Assembly (NCBI RefSeq): GCF_005924265.1
Contig: NZ_VCLB01000004.1
Span: 359,784-423,783, forward strand
DNA length: 64,000 bases
Source of the DNA: Martelella lutilitoris
GTDB lineage: Bacteria; Pseudomonadota; Alphaproteobacteria; Rhizobiales; Rhizobiaceae
Direction of reading: 5' to 3'
Shown here: positions 25,307 to 35,165 of the stretch, one piece after another
Position numbering within the stretch: the stretch's first letter is position 1
Layout of the letters: every line of letters begins with the position of its first letter
Notes under the pieces: generated by a model
What the model was told of the DNA's origin: nothing
What the model saw: only the letters and a program-made list of their open reading frames with translations
Databases searched by the model: none
Translations under genes and position numbers: made by a program

Positions 25307-27232
25307 ATGAGGAATTTGAGCCGCAGAGCCTTTCTCGCGGCAGGGACGGCGTTTGCCGGTCTCCTGGCGCTGCCCGCCTGGGCTGACATGACATACCACT
25401 CACCCAACCTTGAAGCCGCCGTTCAGGCCGGCGATCTGCCGCCCGTGGCTGAGCGCCTTCCGGAAAACCCGCTGGTAATCACGCCCCGCGATCAGCCGGG
25501 CACGCAGGGCGGCACATGGAACCATGCGCTGGTCGGCGGCGGATCGCTGTCCATGCTGGTGCGCTACCAGGGCTATGAGCCGACGGTGCGCTTCACGCCC
25601 GACTGGTCCGGCGTCACGCCCAATGTCGCCGAATCCTTTGAAGTCAACGAGGATTCCACCGAATACACCTTTACCCTGCGCAAGGGCATGAAGTGGTCGG
25701 ACGGCGAGCCCTACACCACCGAGGATGTAAAGTTCTGGTATGAGGATGTGTTCCAGAACCCGGAGCTCACCATCGGCGACCAGGCCTTCTGGTATTCCGC
25801 CGACGGCTCGGTTGCCGAGTTGGACGTGGTCGACGACCAGACCTTCAAGGTCAAGTTCGCCCAGCCGAACGGTTTCTTCGCCCAGCAGCTCGCCTGGGCG
25901 CAGCAGGACCAGATCACCCGCACCCCGAAGCACTATCTCAAGCAGTTCCACATCAAGTACAATCCGGATGCCAACGCACTCGCCAAGGAGCGCGGCTATG
26001 AAAGCTGGGTGGCATTGTTCCAGCGCGAATGCGGCGTGCAGCAGGACAATGATTTCTTCCAGAATTCCAACCGCCCGACGCTGAATGCCTGGAAGTTCAC
26101 GATCGCGCCGGGCGAGGACACGGAACGCGCCGTCGCCGTGCGCAATCCCTATTACTGGAAGGTCGACACCGAAGGCACGCAACTGCCCTATTTCGACGAG
26201 ATCAACTACCAGATGGTCGGCGACCCGGAAGTGCTTCTTCTGAAGACGCTTCAGGGCGAGATCGACATGATGGATCAGTATATCGCGACGCCCGCCAACA
26301 AGCCGGTGCTCTACGATGCGCAGGAAAGCGGCGATTTCCACTTCTACACGCTGAAGGAAACCGCCGCCAATGTGATGGTGTTCCAGCTCAACCTGAACCA
26401 CACCGATCCGGTCAAGAACGCGCTCTACAACAATCGCGATTTCCGCGTGGCGCTGTCCCACGCGATCGATCGCCAGTCGATGATCGAGGCGGTCTTCGTC
26501 GGCCAGGGCGCGCCGGCCCAGCCCTCGATCGTGGAAGGCGATCCGCTTTATGTCGAGCGGCTCGCCAAGCAGTACACGGAATACGATCCGGAAAAGGCGA
26601 ATGCGATCCTGGACGAGATCCTGCCGAACAAGGACAGCGAAGGCTTCCGGCTCGATTCCGAGGGCCGGCGCGTGACGATCATCTTCGAGATCGATCAGGT
26701 GCGCACCACCTTCCTCGACATGTTCCAGCTTGCGATACCGAACTTCCGCGATGTCGGCATCGATGCGCAGATCCGGACCATGGACCGCTCGCTCTGGGAA
26801 ACCCGCGTCCGTCATGGCCGCGAGTTTGACGCCACGGCCCACCAGTTCGGCGCAAACAGCGGCGTCGCGGCCATGCTCGATCCGCGCTATTTCGTGCCGT
26901 TCAACACCAATGCGCTCTATGCCCAGGGCTGGGCCCTGCACTTCAACCAGCCGGACAATGATGCGGCCATCGAGCCACCGGAAGAGGTGAAGGCGCAGCA
27001 GGCGCTTTACAAGAAACTGCTGGCCACCGGCGATCAGGACAAGCAGCACGAAATCATGCTGGAAATCCTGAACAACGCCGCCGACCAGTTCTTGGTCTTC
27101 GGCGTCAGCCTGCCGCCGGACGGTTACGGCGTCGTCAAGAACGACATGGTCAACACCATGCCGGTCATGCCGAATTCGTTCGGCTGGCCGACGCCCGGAC
27201 CGTCGGCGCCGGAGCAGTTCTTCAAGAACTGA
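25307..27232 (+). CDS. ABC transporter substrate-binding protein, family 5 (peptide/oligosaccharide type)
   Basis: 641 residues, long for the family. The N-terminus NLSRRAFLAAGTAFAGLLAL is a Tat-like/Sec leader (SRRAFL; one Arg pair). Core features of SBP family 5: WSDGEPYTTEDVKFWYEDV and NRDFRVALSHAIDRQSMIEAV (quoted in part). ATG 25307 is preceded by AGGAGGAGAAC; the upstream ATG 25289 is poorer. Start of an eight-gene plus-strand block with permeases, ATPase and glycosidases, so an oligosaccharide or glycoside ligand is more likely than a peptide, as known for AgpA-type systems of rhizobia. Confidence 0.9.
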   Translation: MRNLSRRAFLAAGTAFAGLLALPAWADMTYHSPNLEAAVQAGDLPPVAERLPENPLVITPRDQPGTQGGTWNHALVGGGSLSMLVRYQGYEPTVRFTPDWSGVTPNVAESFEVNEDSTEYTFTLRKGMKWSDGEPYTTEDVKFWYEDVFQNPELTIGDQAFWYSADGSVAELDVVDDQTFKVKFAQPNGFFAQQLAWAQQDQITRTPKHYLKQFHIKYNPDANALAKERGYESWVALFQRECGVQQDNDFFQNSNRPTLNAWKFTIAPGEDTERAVAVRNPYYWKVDTEGTQLPYFDEINYQMVGDPEVLLLKTLQGEIDMMDQYIATPANKPVLYDAQESGDFHFYTLKETAANVMVFQLNLNHTDPVKNALYNNRDFRVALSHAIDRQSMIEAVFVGQGAPAQPSIVEGDPLYVERLAKQYTEYDPEKANAILDEILPNKDSEGFRLDSEGRRVTIIFEIDQVRTTFLDMFQLAIPNFRDVGIDAQIRTMDRSLWETRVRHGREFDATAHQFGANSGVAAMLDPRYFVPFNTNALYAQGWALHFNQPDNDAAIEPPEEVKAQQALYKKLLATGDQDKQHEIMLEILNNAADQFLVFGVSLPPDGYGVVKNDMVNTMPVMPNSFGWPTPGPSAPEQFFKN

Positions 27233-27267
27233 TCGGCAGAAACCTCTGTCGCCTTCGACCGACCAAG

Positions 27268-27293
27268 GCCGGCCCGTTCCTCCACGGGCCGGC
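27268..27293 (+). terminator. Hairpin after the binding-protein gene
   Basis: GCCGGCCCGT (27268-27277) pairs with ACGGGCCGGC (27284-27293) over a 6-nt loop, 36 bp after the binding-protein stop, without a T-run. Probably a 3-prime stabiliser/attenuator that keeps the binding protein in excess over the rest of the operon. Confidence 0.45.
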
Positions 27294-27311
27294 GCCGGCC
27301 CCGCATTACCG

Positions 27312-27410
27312 GAGCATTGCCGGCGAAAACCGGATCACCGGCAATGCTCTAACTATTTGTTTTTACGCGCGTCCGGACGGAAAACCGGTATCCACTTTTC
27401 CTGGACGCGC
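27312..27410. repeat. Double palindromic intergenic repeat
   Basis: Two inverted repeats side by side: GAGCATTGCCGG / CCGGCAATGCTC (27312-27323 and 27338-27349, perfect 12 bp), and GCGCGTCC / GGACGCGC (27367-27374 and 27403-27410) enclosing GGACGGAAAACCGG. The second resembles the widespread rhizobial repeat containing GGAAAACCGnnnTCCACTTTTCC. It ends just before the next gene. Confidence 0.6.
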
Positions 27411-27428
27411 TCCAGCGGAACCCGACAC

Positions 27429-29537
27429 ATGAAGCCCATCGACCCGATCGCAGCCGCCAATCTCAGAACGCCGGACTGGTATAAGACCGCCACCCGCTGG
27501 ACCCAGCTCACGCTGGTCGAGAACGACCCGGTCAAGTTCGATCCGGACTTCTGGATCGACGTGTTCCAGCGCACCCGTTCCAACGCGGTCTGCCTGTCCG
27601 CCGGCGGCTATATCGGCTTTTATCCGTCCAAGGTTCCGCTGCATTATGTCAGCAAATATCTCGGCGACACCGATCCGTTCGGCCGCCTCGTCGATGGCGC
27701 GCGCTCGCTCGGCATGCATGTCATGGCCCGCGTCGATCCGCACGCCATCCATCAGGATGCCGCCGAGGCCCATCCCGAATGGATCGCTGTCGACAAGGAC
27801 GGCAATCCCCGCCACCACTGGGCTTTTCCCGATGTGTGGGTCACCTGCGCCTATGGCGATTACAACAATACGTTCATGCCCAAGATCGTGAAGGAAATCA
27901 CCCGCGACTACGATATCGACGCGATCTTCGCCAATCGCTGGCAGGGCCATGGCGTGTGCTATTGCGAGGGCTGCAGGACGCGCTTCAAGGGCGCAACCGG
28001 CTTCGATCTGCCGATGACCAGCGATGTCAACGATCGCGCATGGCGGGCATGGTCCGGCTGGCGTCGCGAGGTGCTGACTCGGATGGTCATCGCCTGGGAT
28101 AATGACGTCAAGGCGATCCGGCCGCATGCCAGCTTCATTCCCAATATGGGCGGCGAATCGCTGATGGAATTCGATATCGGCCTGATCGAGAAGCACTGCC
28201 CGTTCCTGGTCGTCGACCATCAGGGCCGGCGCGGGCTGGAGCCGATCTGGTTGGCCGGCCGCAACGCCAAGCGGATGCGCGCCACCTTCCGCGACCGCCC
28301 CGTTGTGCTGATCACCTCGATCGGCCCCGAGGAGGAATATCGCTGGAAGGATTCCGTTACCACCGGGGCGGAAATCGAAAGCTGGATCGCGAATGGCGTC
28401 ACCCACGGCATGCTGCCCTGGTTCACGAAATTCAACGGCGTGGTGCCGGACGAACGCTGGGTCGCCCCCGTCGCCGCCGGCTTCGAAAAGCACGAGAAAC
28501 TCCAGGCGATGCTCGAGGCAACGACGCCGACCGCAGAGATCGCGATCATCGACCCGACGACGACGCTGAAGAACTGGGCGCGCGACGAACGCCGACAGGC
28601 CGAGGGTGATGATCTCGGCTTCTATCACGCCCTGATCGAGGCGAAGCTGCCCTTCGAATTCCTCTCCGACGAGGCGATGACGGCGGAAAGCCTGGACCGC
28701 TTCAAGCTGGTCATTCTCGCCAATGCTTCCAACCTTTCCGATGCCCAATGCGCGCTTTTGCGCGACTATGCCGCGCGCGGCGGCAGCCTGATCGCGGCCC
28801 ACGAAACGGCGATGCGCGATGAAAGCGGCAATGCGCGCGACGCATTCGCGCTTGGCGACGTCTTCGGCGTGAAGCGGAATGCGCTTGCGCGCGGGCCGGT
28901 CAAGAACAGCTATATCGTTCTTTCCGGCGACCATCCGGTCAATCAGGGCTATGAGGGCGCGGGGCGGATCATCGGCGGAACCATGCTTGCCGAGGTCGAA
29001 ACCGTTGCGGGGGCGGAGACACCGTTCCTCAGCATTCCGGACTTTCCGGATCTGCCGATGGAGGAAGTCTATCCCCGCGAGGAGCCGCGCGGCGCGGCGG
29101 TTGTCACCCGAGAAACGAAGGCCGGAGGCAGGACGGTCTATATTCCGTGGAATATCGGCGGCATCTTCTGGGAGGTGCTGACCGCTGACCACCAGCGCCT
29201 GATCGAAAACGCCGTGCGCTGGGCGATGGGCGGCACGCCGCGCGTCAGCGTTTCCGGGCACTCGGTGTTGGATATCGCCGTGCGCGAGAGCGGCGACACG
29301 CTTGCCGTTTTGCTCTTCAACCTCACCAATCCGATGATGTTCAAGGGGCCGACGCGATCGATCTACCCCGTTGGTCCGCACACGGTCTCGATCGCGATCC
29401 CCGAGGGTCGGTCCGTGAGGGACGCGCAATTGCTGATCGCCGGCAAGACGGCCGAATACCGGACAACAGGCGACACGGTGGAGGTCGATGTTCCCGGAAT
29501 CGAACTTCTGGAAACGGTCGAGGTTCGCTGGTCATGA
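27429..29537 (+). CDS. Putative glycoside hydrolase, GHL6-like, with beta-galactosidase-trimerisation-like domain
   Basis: 702 residues. N-terminal TIM barrel (about 10-390) resembling hypothetical glycosyl hydrolase 6 / alpha-fucosidase-like proteins: FWIDVFQRTRSNAVCLSAGG, a Cys cluster CYCEGC before RTRFKGATG, and VVDHQGRRGLEP. A Rossmann-like middle domain (about 400-610) matches the class I amidotransferase-like trimerisation region of GH42-type enzymes. No signal peptide, so cytoplasmic. I cannot assign catalytic acids with confidence. Sits between the importer's binding protein and permease genes, so it should act on the imported sugar. ATG 27429 chosen at the domain start; upstream codons are in the repeat. 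Confidence 0.75.
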   Translation: MKPIDPIAAANLRTPDWYKTATRWTQLTLVENDPVKFDPDFWIDVFQRTRSNAVCLSAGGYIGFYPSKVPLHYVSKYLGDTDPFGRLVDGARSLGMHVMARVDPHAIHQDAAEAHPEWIAVDKDGNPRHHWAFPDVWVTCAYGDYNNTFMPKIVKEITRDYDIDAIFANRWQGHGVCYCEGCRTRFKGATGFDLPMTSDVNDRAWRAWSGWRREVLTRMVIAWDNDVKAIRPHASFIPNMGGESLMEFDIGLIEKHCPFLVVDHQGRRGLEPIWLAGRNAKRMRATFRDRPVVLITSIGPEEEYRWKDSVTTGAEIESWIANGVTHGMLPWFTKFNGVVPDERWVAPVAAGFEKHEKLQAMLEATTPTAEIAIIDPTTTLKNWARDERRQAEGDDLGFYHALIEAKLPFEFLSDEAMTAESLDRFKLVILANASNLSDAQCALLRDYAARGGSLIAAHETAMRDESGNARDAFALGDVFGVKRNALARGPVKNSYIVLSGDHPVNQGYEGAGRIIGGTMLAEVETVAGAETPFLSIPDFPDLPMEEVYPREEPRGAAVVTRETKAGGRTVYIPWNIGGIFWEVLTADHQRLIENAVRWAMGGTPRVSVSGHSVLDIAVRESGDTLAVLLFNLTNPMMFKGPTRSIYPVGPHTVSIAIPEGRSVRDAQLLIAGKTAEYRTTGDTVEVDVPGIELLETVEVRWS

Positions 29538-29580
29538 TAGTGTCTGAAACCACAAGGACAGCTCGGACGGGAGGACGCTG

Positions 29581-30570
29581 ATGCTGCGCTATATCATCAT
29601 GCGGATCATATACATGATCCCCACCCTGTTCGGCATTTCCATCATTGCCTTCGTCATCATCCAGCTTCCGCCGGGCGACTATGTCACCTCGCTGATCGCC
29701 TCGATGAGCGACAGCGGCCAGGCCTTCGATCCGACGGAGATCGCGCGTTTGAGGGAAATCTACGGCTTCGACGATCCCATCTATGTCCAGTACTATAAGT
29801 GGATTTCCGGCATTCTCCTCCATGGCGATTTCGGCCAGTCCTTCGAGTGGAAGCGGCCGGTCAGCGAGTTGATCTGGGAGCGCATGGGCGCGACGCTCGC
29901 CGTCTCGGTCGCCTCGCTGCTGTTCGTCTGGGCGGTGTCGCTGCCGATCGGCATCTATTCGGCGGTGAAGCGCCATTCGCTCGGCGACCACGTGTTCACC
30001 TTCTTCGGCTTTCTCGGTCTGGCGATCCCGAACTTCATCCTGGCGCTGACGCTGATGTATTTTTCCTACAAGGTGCTCGGCCAGAGCGTCGGCGGGCTGT
30101 TTTCGCCGGAATACGCCCATGCGAAATGGTCCTGGGGCAAGCTTTTCGATCTTCTGGCGCATCTGTGGATCCCGGTGGTCGTGATCGGCACGGCGGGCAC
30201 CGCCTCGCTGATCCGGATCCTGCGCGCCAACCTGACGGACGAGCTCAACAAGCCCTATTACATCACCGCGCGCGCCAAGGGCCTGCATCCGACCAAGGCG
30301 CTGATCAAATATCCGGTGCGCATCGCCCTCAATCCCTTCGTTTCGGCGATCGGTTGGGTGCTGCCTAACCTGATCTCGGGCGTCACCATCACCGCGATCG
30401 TGCTGAACCTGCCGACGGCCGGCCCGCTGCTGCTGCGCGCGCTGATCTCGCAGGACATGTATCTCGCCGGCTCCTTCATTCTCCTCATGGGCGTTCTCAC
30501 GCTGATCGGCATGCTGGTTTCCGACATCCTGCTCGCCATGCTCGATCCCCGGATAAGGTTTGACCAATGA
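29581..30570 (+). CDS. ABC transporter permease, DppB/OppB type
   Basis: 329 residues, six membrane segments, N-terminal MLRYIIMRIIYMIPTLFGIS typical of the DppB group, and the EAA-like cytoplasmic loop YYITARAKGLHPTKAL that docks on the ATPase. Integral inner-membrane half of the importer channel. GGGAGG-type ribosome site before the ATG. Its stop overlaps the next permease start by 4 bp (ATGA), so the two channel halves are made in equal amounts. Confidence 0.92.
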   Translation: MLRYIIMRIIYMIPTLFGISIIAFVIIQLPPGDYVTSLIASMSDSGQAFDPTEIARLREIYGFDDPIYVQYYKWISGILLHGDFGQSFEWKRPVSELIWERMGATLAVSVASLLFVWAVSLPIGIYSAVKRHSLGDHVFTFFGFLGLAIPNFILALTLMYFSYKVLGQSVGGLFSPEYAHAKWSWGKLFDLLAHLWIPVVVIGTAGTASLIRILRANLTDELNKPYYITARAKGLHPTKALIKYPVRIALNPFVSAIGWVLPNLISGVTITAIVLNLPTAGPLLLRALISQDMYLAGSFILLMGVLTLIGMLVSDILLAMLDPRIRFDQ

Positions 30571-31766
30571 GCGACAACATTTTCCAGGAAACTGCGCTGC
30601 ACGAGCCGACACATCATCATGGGCTCGATCGTCCCGCGATCACGCCGCTGAAGAAGGGCGTCACCAGCGATACCGACGCGGCGGCCGGCCAGTGGACACT
30701 GATCTGGCACAAATTCGCCAAGGACAGGCTCGCGATCGTCGCCGGTTTCGTCATTCTGACCCTCTACCTGATCGGCATCTTCGCCGAGTTCCTTGCGCCC
30801 AACCTGGCCCAGGCGGCCCGGCCGCAATATTCCTACGCCCCGCCACAGACGATTTCCTTCTTCGTCGAGGACGAGAACGGCGAGAGAAAGTTCCTGCCGC
30901 ATGTGAAGGGCTACAGCGTCACCATCGACCAGGCGTCGCTGCGCCGCTCCTTCGTGGTCGATGACAGCAAGGTGGTGCCGATCGGCTTTTTCGTGCGCGG
31001 GCCGGAATACAAGATGTGGGGGCTTTTTCCCTCCGATCTGCATCTCGTCGGGCCGAGGAAGGCGAACGACCCGTTCTACCTGCTCGGCGCCGACAAGCTC
31101 GGCCGCGACCTTTTCAGCCGGGTGATCTACGGAACGCGGGTATCGATGTCGATCGGCCTGATCGGGGTGTGCATCAGCCTGATCCTCGGCGTCGTCATGG
31201 GGGCGCTGTCCGGCTATTACGGCGGCTGGGTGGATCTCCTGATTCAGCGGATCATCGAGATCATCTCGGCGATGCCGACGATCCCGCTCTGGCTCGGGCT
31301 TGCGGCCGCCATTCCGGTGTCGCTCGCCCCTCTGAAGGTCTATTTCCTGATCACGCTGATCGTGTCGCTGCTTGGCTGGACTTCGCTTGCCCGCGAGGTG
31401 CGCGGCCGCTTCTTCGCGCTCAGAGGTGATGATTTCGTCACCGCCGCGCGGCTCGACGGGTCCAACGAGCGACGGATCATTTTCCGCCACATCCTGCCGT
31501 CGCTGACGAGCCATATCCTTGCCGTCGTCACGCTGGCGCTGCCGACCATGATCGTCGCGGAGACCGCGCTCTCCTTCCTCGGCGTCGGGCTGAAGCCGCC
31601 GGTCGTCTCCTGGGGCGTGTTGCTGCAGGATGCGCAGAACATCCGCACCATCTCGACAGCTCCGTGGCTCCTGATCTGGCCCGCCGGCGCGGTCGTGATC
31701 GCGGTGCTCTCCTTCAACTTCCTCGGCGACGGCCTGCGCGATGCCGCCGATCCCTACGATAGCTGA
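30567..31766 (+). CDS. ABC transporter permease, DppC/OppC type
   Basis: 399 residues: one N-terminal membrane helix (about 55-80), a periplasmic insertion of about 100 residues (FFVEDENGERKF onward, as in OppC-like proteins with long first loops), then five helices with the loop DFVTAARLDGSNERRIIFRHI as EAA motif. Second half of the importer channel. Start overlaps the previous stop. The 10-bp gap to the ATPase gene indicates one operon. Confidence 0.92.
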   Translation: MSDNIFQETALHEPTHHHGLDRPAITPLKKGVTSDTDAAAGQWTLIWHKFAKDRLAIVAGFVILTLYLIGIFAEFLAPNLAQAARPQYSYAPPQTISFFVEDENGERKFLPHVKGYSVTIDQASLRRSFVVDDSKVVPIGFFVRGPEYKMWGLFPSDLHLVGPRKANDPFYLLGADKLGRDLFSRVIYGTRVSMSIGLIGVCISLILGVVMGALSGYYGGWVDLLIQRIIEIISAMPTIPLWLGLAAAIPVSLAPLKVYFLITLIVSLLGWTSLAREVRGRFFALRGDDFVTAARLDGSNERRIIFRHILPSLTSHILAVVTLALPTMIVAETALSFLGVGLKPPVVSWGVLLQDAQNIRTISTAPWLLIWPAGAVVIAVLSFNFLGDGLRDAADPYDS

Positions 31767-31776
31767 GGCGAGGACC

Positions 31777-33498
31777 ATGACCACACCCCAGACCATCGTT
31801 CACGATCACGCGGGCTTCGGCGACGCGGTGCTATCGGTGAAGAACCTCTCCATCGATTTTCACCTGCGCCAGCACATTCTGCATGCCGTGCGCGACGTGA
31901 CCTTCGATCTCCATCGCGGCAAGACGCTGGCGCTGGTCGGCGAGAGCGGCTCCGGCAAATCGGTGACGGCGCGGGCTCTGCTGAAGATCGTCGACAGGGC
32001 GGCGCGCATCACCAGCGGCACGATCGTGCTCGATACCGACGGCAAGCCTGTCGATATCCATGCGCTGCCGGACGAGGGCAAAGAAATTCGCGCGATCCGG
32101 GGCGGCCGCATCTCGCTGATCTTCCAGGAGCCGATGAGCTCGCTCTCGCCGGTGCATACGATCGGCGACCAGATCATCGAGGCGCTGCGGCTGCACCGCA
32201 ACATGAGCAAGGCGGAGGCGCGGGCGGAGACGATCAGCCTGTTGTCGCAGGTGGAAATCCCGAACCCCGAGGCGATGATCGATCGCTACACCTTCGAGTT
32301 CTCCGGCGGCATGCGCCAGCGGGCCATGATCGCCATGTCGCTCGCCTGCGATCCCGATATCCTGATCGCCGACGAGCCGACCACCGCGCTTGATGTCACC
32401 ACACAGGCGGAAATCCTCGATCTGATCAAACGCCTGCAGGTGGAGCGTGGCATGGCGATGCTGCTGATCACCCACGATCTCGGCGTCGTCGCCGAGGTCG
32501 CCGACGAGGTCGCGGTGATGCGCTTCGGCGTGATCGTCGAGCGCGGGCCGGTGGACGAAATCTTCTACAACGCGAAGCATCCCTATACCCGCCAGCTTCT
32601 GTCCTCGACCGTGCGTCTGGAAAAGCCGCGCGTGGCGGACGAAACCCGCGAGGCGGCGAAGGACGACGTCGTGCTGTCGGTGCGCAACCTCACCAAAGTG
32701 TTCGGTGCCGGCGCGGGCAAGAAGGGGTTTATCCTGAAGGCCGTGGACGACGTTTCCTTTGACCTGAAGCGGGGCGAGAACCTCGGCATCGTCGGCGAAA
32801 GCGGCTCGGGCAAAACCACGATGGGGCGGCTGATCCTGCGCGTGCTCGACCCGACCTCCGGCTCGGTCGTCTACCGCCCCGGCGATGGCGCCGAGACCGA
32901 GGTGACGACGCTCGACAAGCAGGGGCTACGCAGCTTTCACAGCCAGGTCCGGCTCGTCTTTCAGGACCCGTTCGCCTCGCTCAATCCGCGCATGACGGTC
33001 CGGCAGGTGGTTGCCGACCCGCTCGTCGTGCAGGGCAAGCTATCGGGCCGGGAGATCGAGCAGAAGGTCGGCGACCTGCTCGAACTCGTCGGCCTCGACC
33101 GTTCCGCCATGGAGCGCTACCCGCATGCGTTTTCGGGCGGCCAGCGGCAGCGCATCGGCATTGCCCGGGCGCTAGCGCTGGATCCGAAGGTGATCATCGC
33201 CGACGAGGCGACCTCGGCGCTCGACGTCTCGATCCGGGCGCAGATCCTCGACCTTCTGCTCGACCTGCAGAAGCGCCTCGACCTCTCCTACATCTTCATC
33301 GCCCACGACATTTCGGTGGTTCGCTATTTCTGCGACCGGGTGGCCGTGATGCACCGGGGCAGGCTGGTGGAACTCGGTAGCGCCGAGCAGATCTGCACCG
33401 CGCCGGAGGAGGACTACACCAAGAGCCTGATTTCCGCCGTGCCGAACCCGGACCCGCGCAACAAGCGCATGCTGCACCGAACCAGATTTATTGCCTGA
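31777..33498 (+). CDS. ABC transporter ATP-binding protein with two fused ATPase domains (DppD-DppF type)
   Basis: 573 residues carrying two full nucleotide-binding domains: Walker A GESGSGKS and GESGSGKT, signatures FSGGMRQR and FSGGQRQR, Walker [12 protein letters not shown] and [11 protein letters not shown], plus H-loops in THDLG and AHDIS. This replaces separate DppD and DppF proteins. Drives import through the DppB/C-type channel. ATG 31777 lies 10 bp after the permease stop, with GAGGCGAGG upstream; the frame upstream is inside the permease gene. Confidence 0.93.
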   Translation: MTTPQTIVHDHAGFGDAVLSVKNLSIDFHLRQHILHAVRDVTFDLHRGKTLALVGESGSGKSVTARALLKIVDRAARITSGTIVLDTDGKPVDIHALPDEGKEIRAIRGGRISLIFQEPMSSLSPVHTIGDQIIEALRLHRNMSKAEARAETISLLSQVEIPNPEAMIDRYTFEFSGGMRQRAMIAMSLACDPDILIADEPTTALDVTTQAEILDLIKRLQVERGMAMLLITHDLGVVAEVADEVAVMRFGVIVERGPVDEIFYNAKHPYTRQLLSSTVRLEKPRVADETREAAKDDVVLSVRNLTKVFGAGAGKKGFILKAVDDVSFDLKRGENLGIVGESGSGKTTMGRLILRVLDPTSGSVVYRPGDGAETEVTTLDKQGLRSFHSQVRLVFQDPFASLNPRMTVRQVVADPLVVQGKLSGREIEQKVGDLLELVGLDRSAMERYPHAFSGGQRQRIGIARALALDPKVIIADEATSALDVSIRAQILDLLLDLQKRLDLSYIFIAHDISVVRYFCDRVAVMHRGRLVELGSAEQICTAPEEDYTKSLISAVPNPDPRNKRMLHRTRFIA

Positions 33499-33508
33499 GG
33501 AGTTTTCA

Positions 33509-34285
33509 ATGCCGAAATTTGCCGCCAATCTCTCGTTTCTCTACGCCGACCTGCCGTTTCTCGACCGGATCGCGGCGGCCGCAAAGGACGGTTTTCCGGC
33601 CGTCGAATATGTCGGCCCCTATGATTTTCCGGAGGAAGAGGTTGCCGCCGCGCTGAAGGCCGCCAACGTCAAACAGGCGCTGTTCAACTTGCCGGCCGGC
33701 GACTGGGCCGGCGGTGAGCGCGGCATCGGCTGCCTGCCGGACCGGGTGGAAGAGTTCAAGGCGGGCGTGGACAAGGCGATTTCCTACGCCAGGGCGCTCA
33801 CTTGCCCCAAGGTGAACTGCCTCGCCGGTATCGCGCCGAAGGGGATTGCAGCCGAAAAGCTCGAGCAGACTCTGGTCGAAAACCTGAAATATGCCGCGCC
33901 GCGCCTCGCCGATGCCGGCGTCAAGCTGCTGCTCGAACCGATCAACCTGCGCGACATTCCGGGCTTCTTCGTTTCGACCACGGACCACGCCGAGCGGATT
34001 CTCGAGGCCGTCGGCTCGGACAACCTGTTCATCCAGTACGACATCTATCACACCCAGATCATGCAGGGCGACCTTGCCGAAACCTATAGGCGGCTCAAGG
34101 CGAAGATCGCCCATGTGCAGCTAGCCGACAATCCCGGTCGTCACGAGCCGGGCACGGGCGAGATCAATTACCCCTATCTTTTCAACATGCTAGACGCGGA
34201 AGGCTATGACGGCTTCATCGGCTGCGAATACAAGCCTTCGGCCGGCACAAGCGAAGGTCTCGGCTGGATGAAGCCCTGGCTTTAA
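33509..34285 (+). CDS. Hydroxypyruvate isomerase-like protein (xylose isomerase-like TIM barrel)
   Basis: 258 residues. MPKFAANLSFLYADLPFLDR and GFPAVEYVGPYDFP match the Hyi/OtnI group of the xylose-isomerase-like superfamily; metal-binding acids are seen in LLEPIN, QYDIYHTQ, HVQLADNPGRHEPGTGEINY (in part) and GCEYKP. In known pathways Hyi converts hydroxypyruvate to tartronate semialdehyde and OtnI acts on 2-oxo-tetronates. The next gene encodes a tartronate-semialdehyde-reductase-like enzyme, so the pair forms a plausible consecutive route from a 2-oxo or hydroxypyruvate intermediate to glycerate. TGAGGAG precedes the ATG. Confidence 0.85.
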   Translation: MPKFAANLSFLYADLPFLDRIAAAAKDGFPAVEYVGPYDFPEEEVAAALKAANVKQALFNLPAGDWAGGERGIGCLPDRVEEFKAGVDKAISYARALTCPKVNCLAGIAPKGIAAEKLEQTLVENLKYAAPRLADAGVKLLLEPINLRDIPGFFVSTTDHAERILEAVGSDNLFIQYDIYHTQIMQGDLAETYRRLKAKIAHVQLADNPGRHEPGTGEINYPYLFNMLDAEGYDGFIGCEYKPSAGTSEGLGWMKPWL

Positions 34286-34295
34286 GGAGGATCAC

Positions 34296-35165
34296 ATGAA
34301 AATCGGATTTATCGGCCTCGGCCTGATGGGACGCCCGATGGCGGCGCACCTGCTCGACGCCGGCCACGAGTTGTTCGTCAACCGGGTGAAACCGGTCTCG
34401 GAATTCCTTGTCGAAAAGGGTGCGCAGGCCTGCGACACGCCGAAGGCGGTTGCTGCAGCCGCCGAGATCATCATCACCATCGTGCCGGACACGCCGGACG
34501 TCGACGCCGTCCTGTTTGGCGAGAACGGCGTGGCGGACGGTCTTTCAGAAGGCAAGATGGTCATCGACATGAGTTCGATCTCCCCGGTCGAGACCAAGGC
34601 CTTCGCAGAAAAGATCGCGGAGAAGGGCTGCGGCTATCTCGATGCGCCGGTCTCCGGCGGCGAGGTTGGCGCGAAGAACGCGGCGCTGACGATCATGGTC
34701 GGCGGTTCGGATGCCGATTTCGAGCGCGGCAAGCCGCTGTTCGAGGCCATGGGCAAGACCATCACCCATGTCGGCCCTGTCGGCGACGGCCAGACCGCCA
34801 AGGTCGCCAACCAGATCATCGTCGGGCTGACGATCGAGGCGGTGGCGGAAGGCCTGCTGTTCGCCAAGAAGGCGGGCGCCGACCCGGCCAAGGTGCGTGA
34901 GGCGCTGATGGGCGGCTTCGCCGGCTCGACGATCATGAAGGTCCACGGCGAACGGATGATCGAGTGCACTTTCGATCCGGGCTTCCGCATCCGCCTGCAC
35001 CGCAAGGACATGGCGCTCGCCGTCAACGCCGCCCGTGATATCGGCCTCGCTTTGCCGAATGCGGCTGCGACCGAGCAGTTGATGAACGCCGCAATTGCCC
35101 GCGGCGACGGAGACAAGGACCATTCGGCGCTGATCCGGACGCTGGAGGCGCTGGCGGGGCTGTGA
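34296..35165 (+). CDS. 2-hydroxy-3-oxopropionate reductase-like dehydrogenase (GarR type)
   Basis: 289 residues, beta-hydroxyacid dehydrogenase family: N-terminal NAD(P) motif GFIGLGLMGRPMA, substrate motif DAPVSGGEVGA, and the catalytic Lys in TAKVANQI. Expected to reduce tartronate semialdehyde to D-glycerate, or a similar beta-hydroxy acid. AAGGAGG ribosome site; 10 bp after the hydroxypyruvate-isomerase-like gene, so the two probably act in sequence. A repeat-rich gap of 305 bp follows. Confidence 0.88.
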   Translation: MKIGFIGLGLMGRPMAAHLLDAGHELFVNRVKPVSEFLVEKGAQACDTPKAVAAAAEIIITIVPDTPDVDAVLFGENGVADGLSEGKMVIDMSSISPVETKAFAEKIAEKGCGYLDAPVSGGEVGAKNAALTIMVGGSDADFERGKPLFEAMGKTITHVGPVGDGQTAKVANQIIVGLTIEAVAEGLLFAKKAGADPAKVREALMGGFAGSTIMKVHGERMIECTFDPGFRIRLHRKDMALAVNAARDIGLALPNAAATEQLMNAAIARGDGDKDHSALIRTLEALAGL

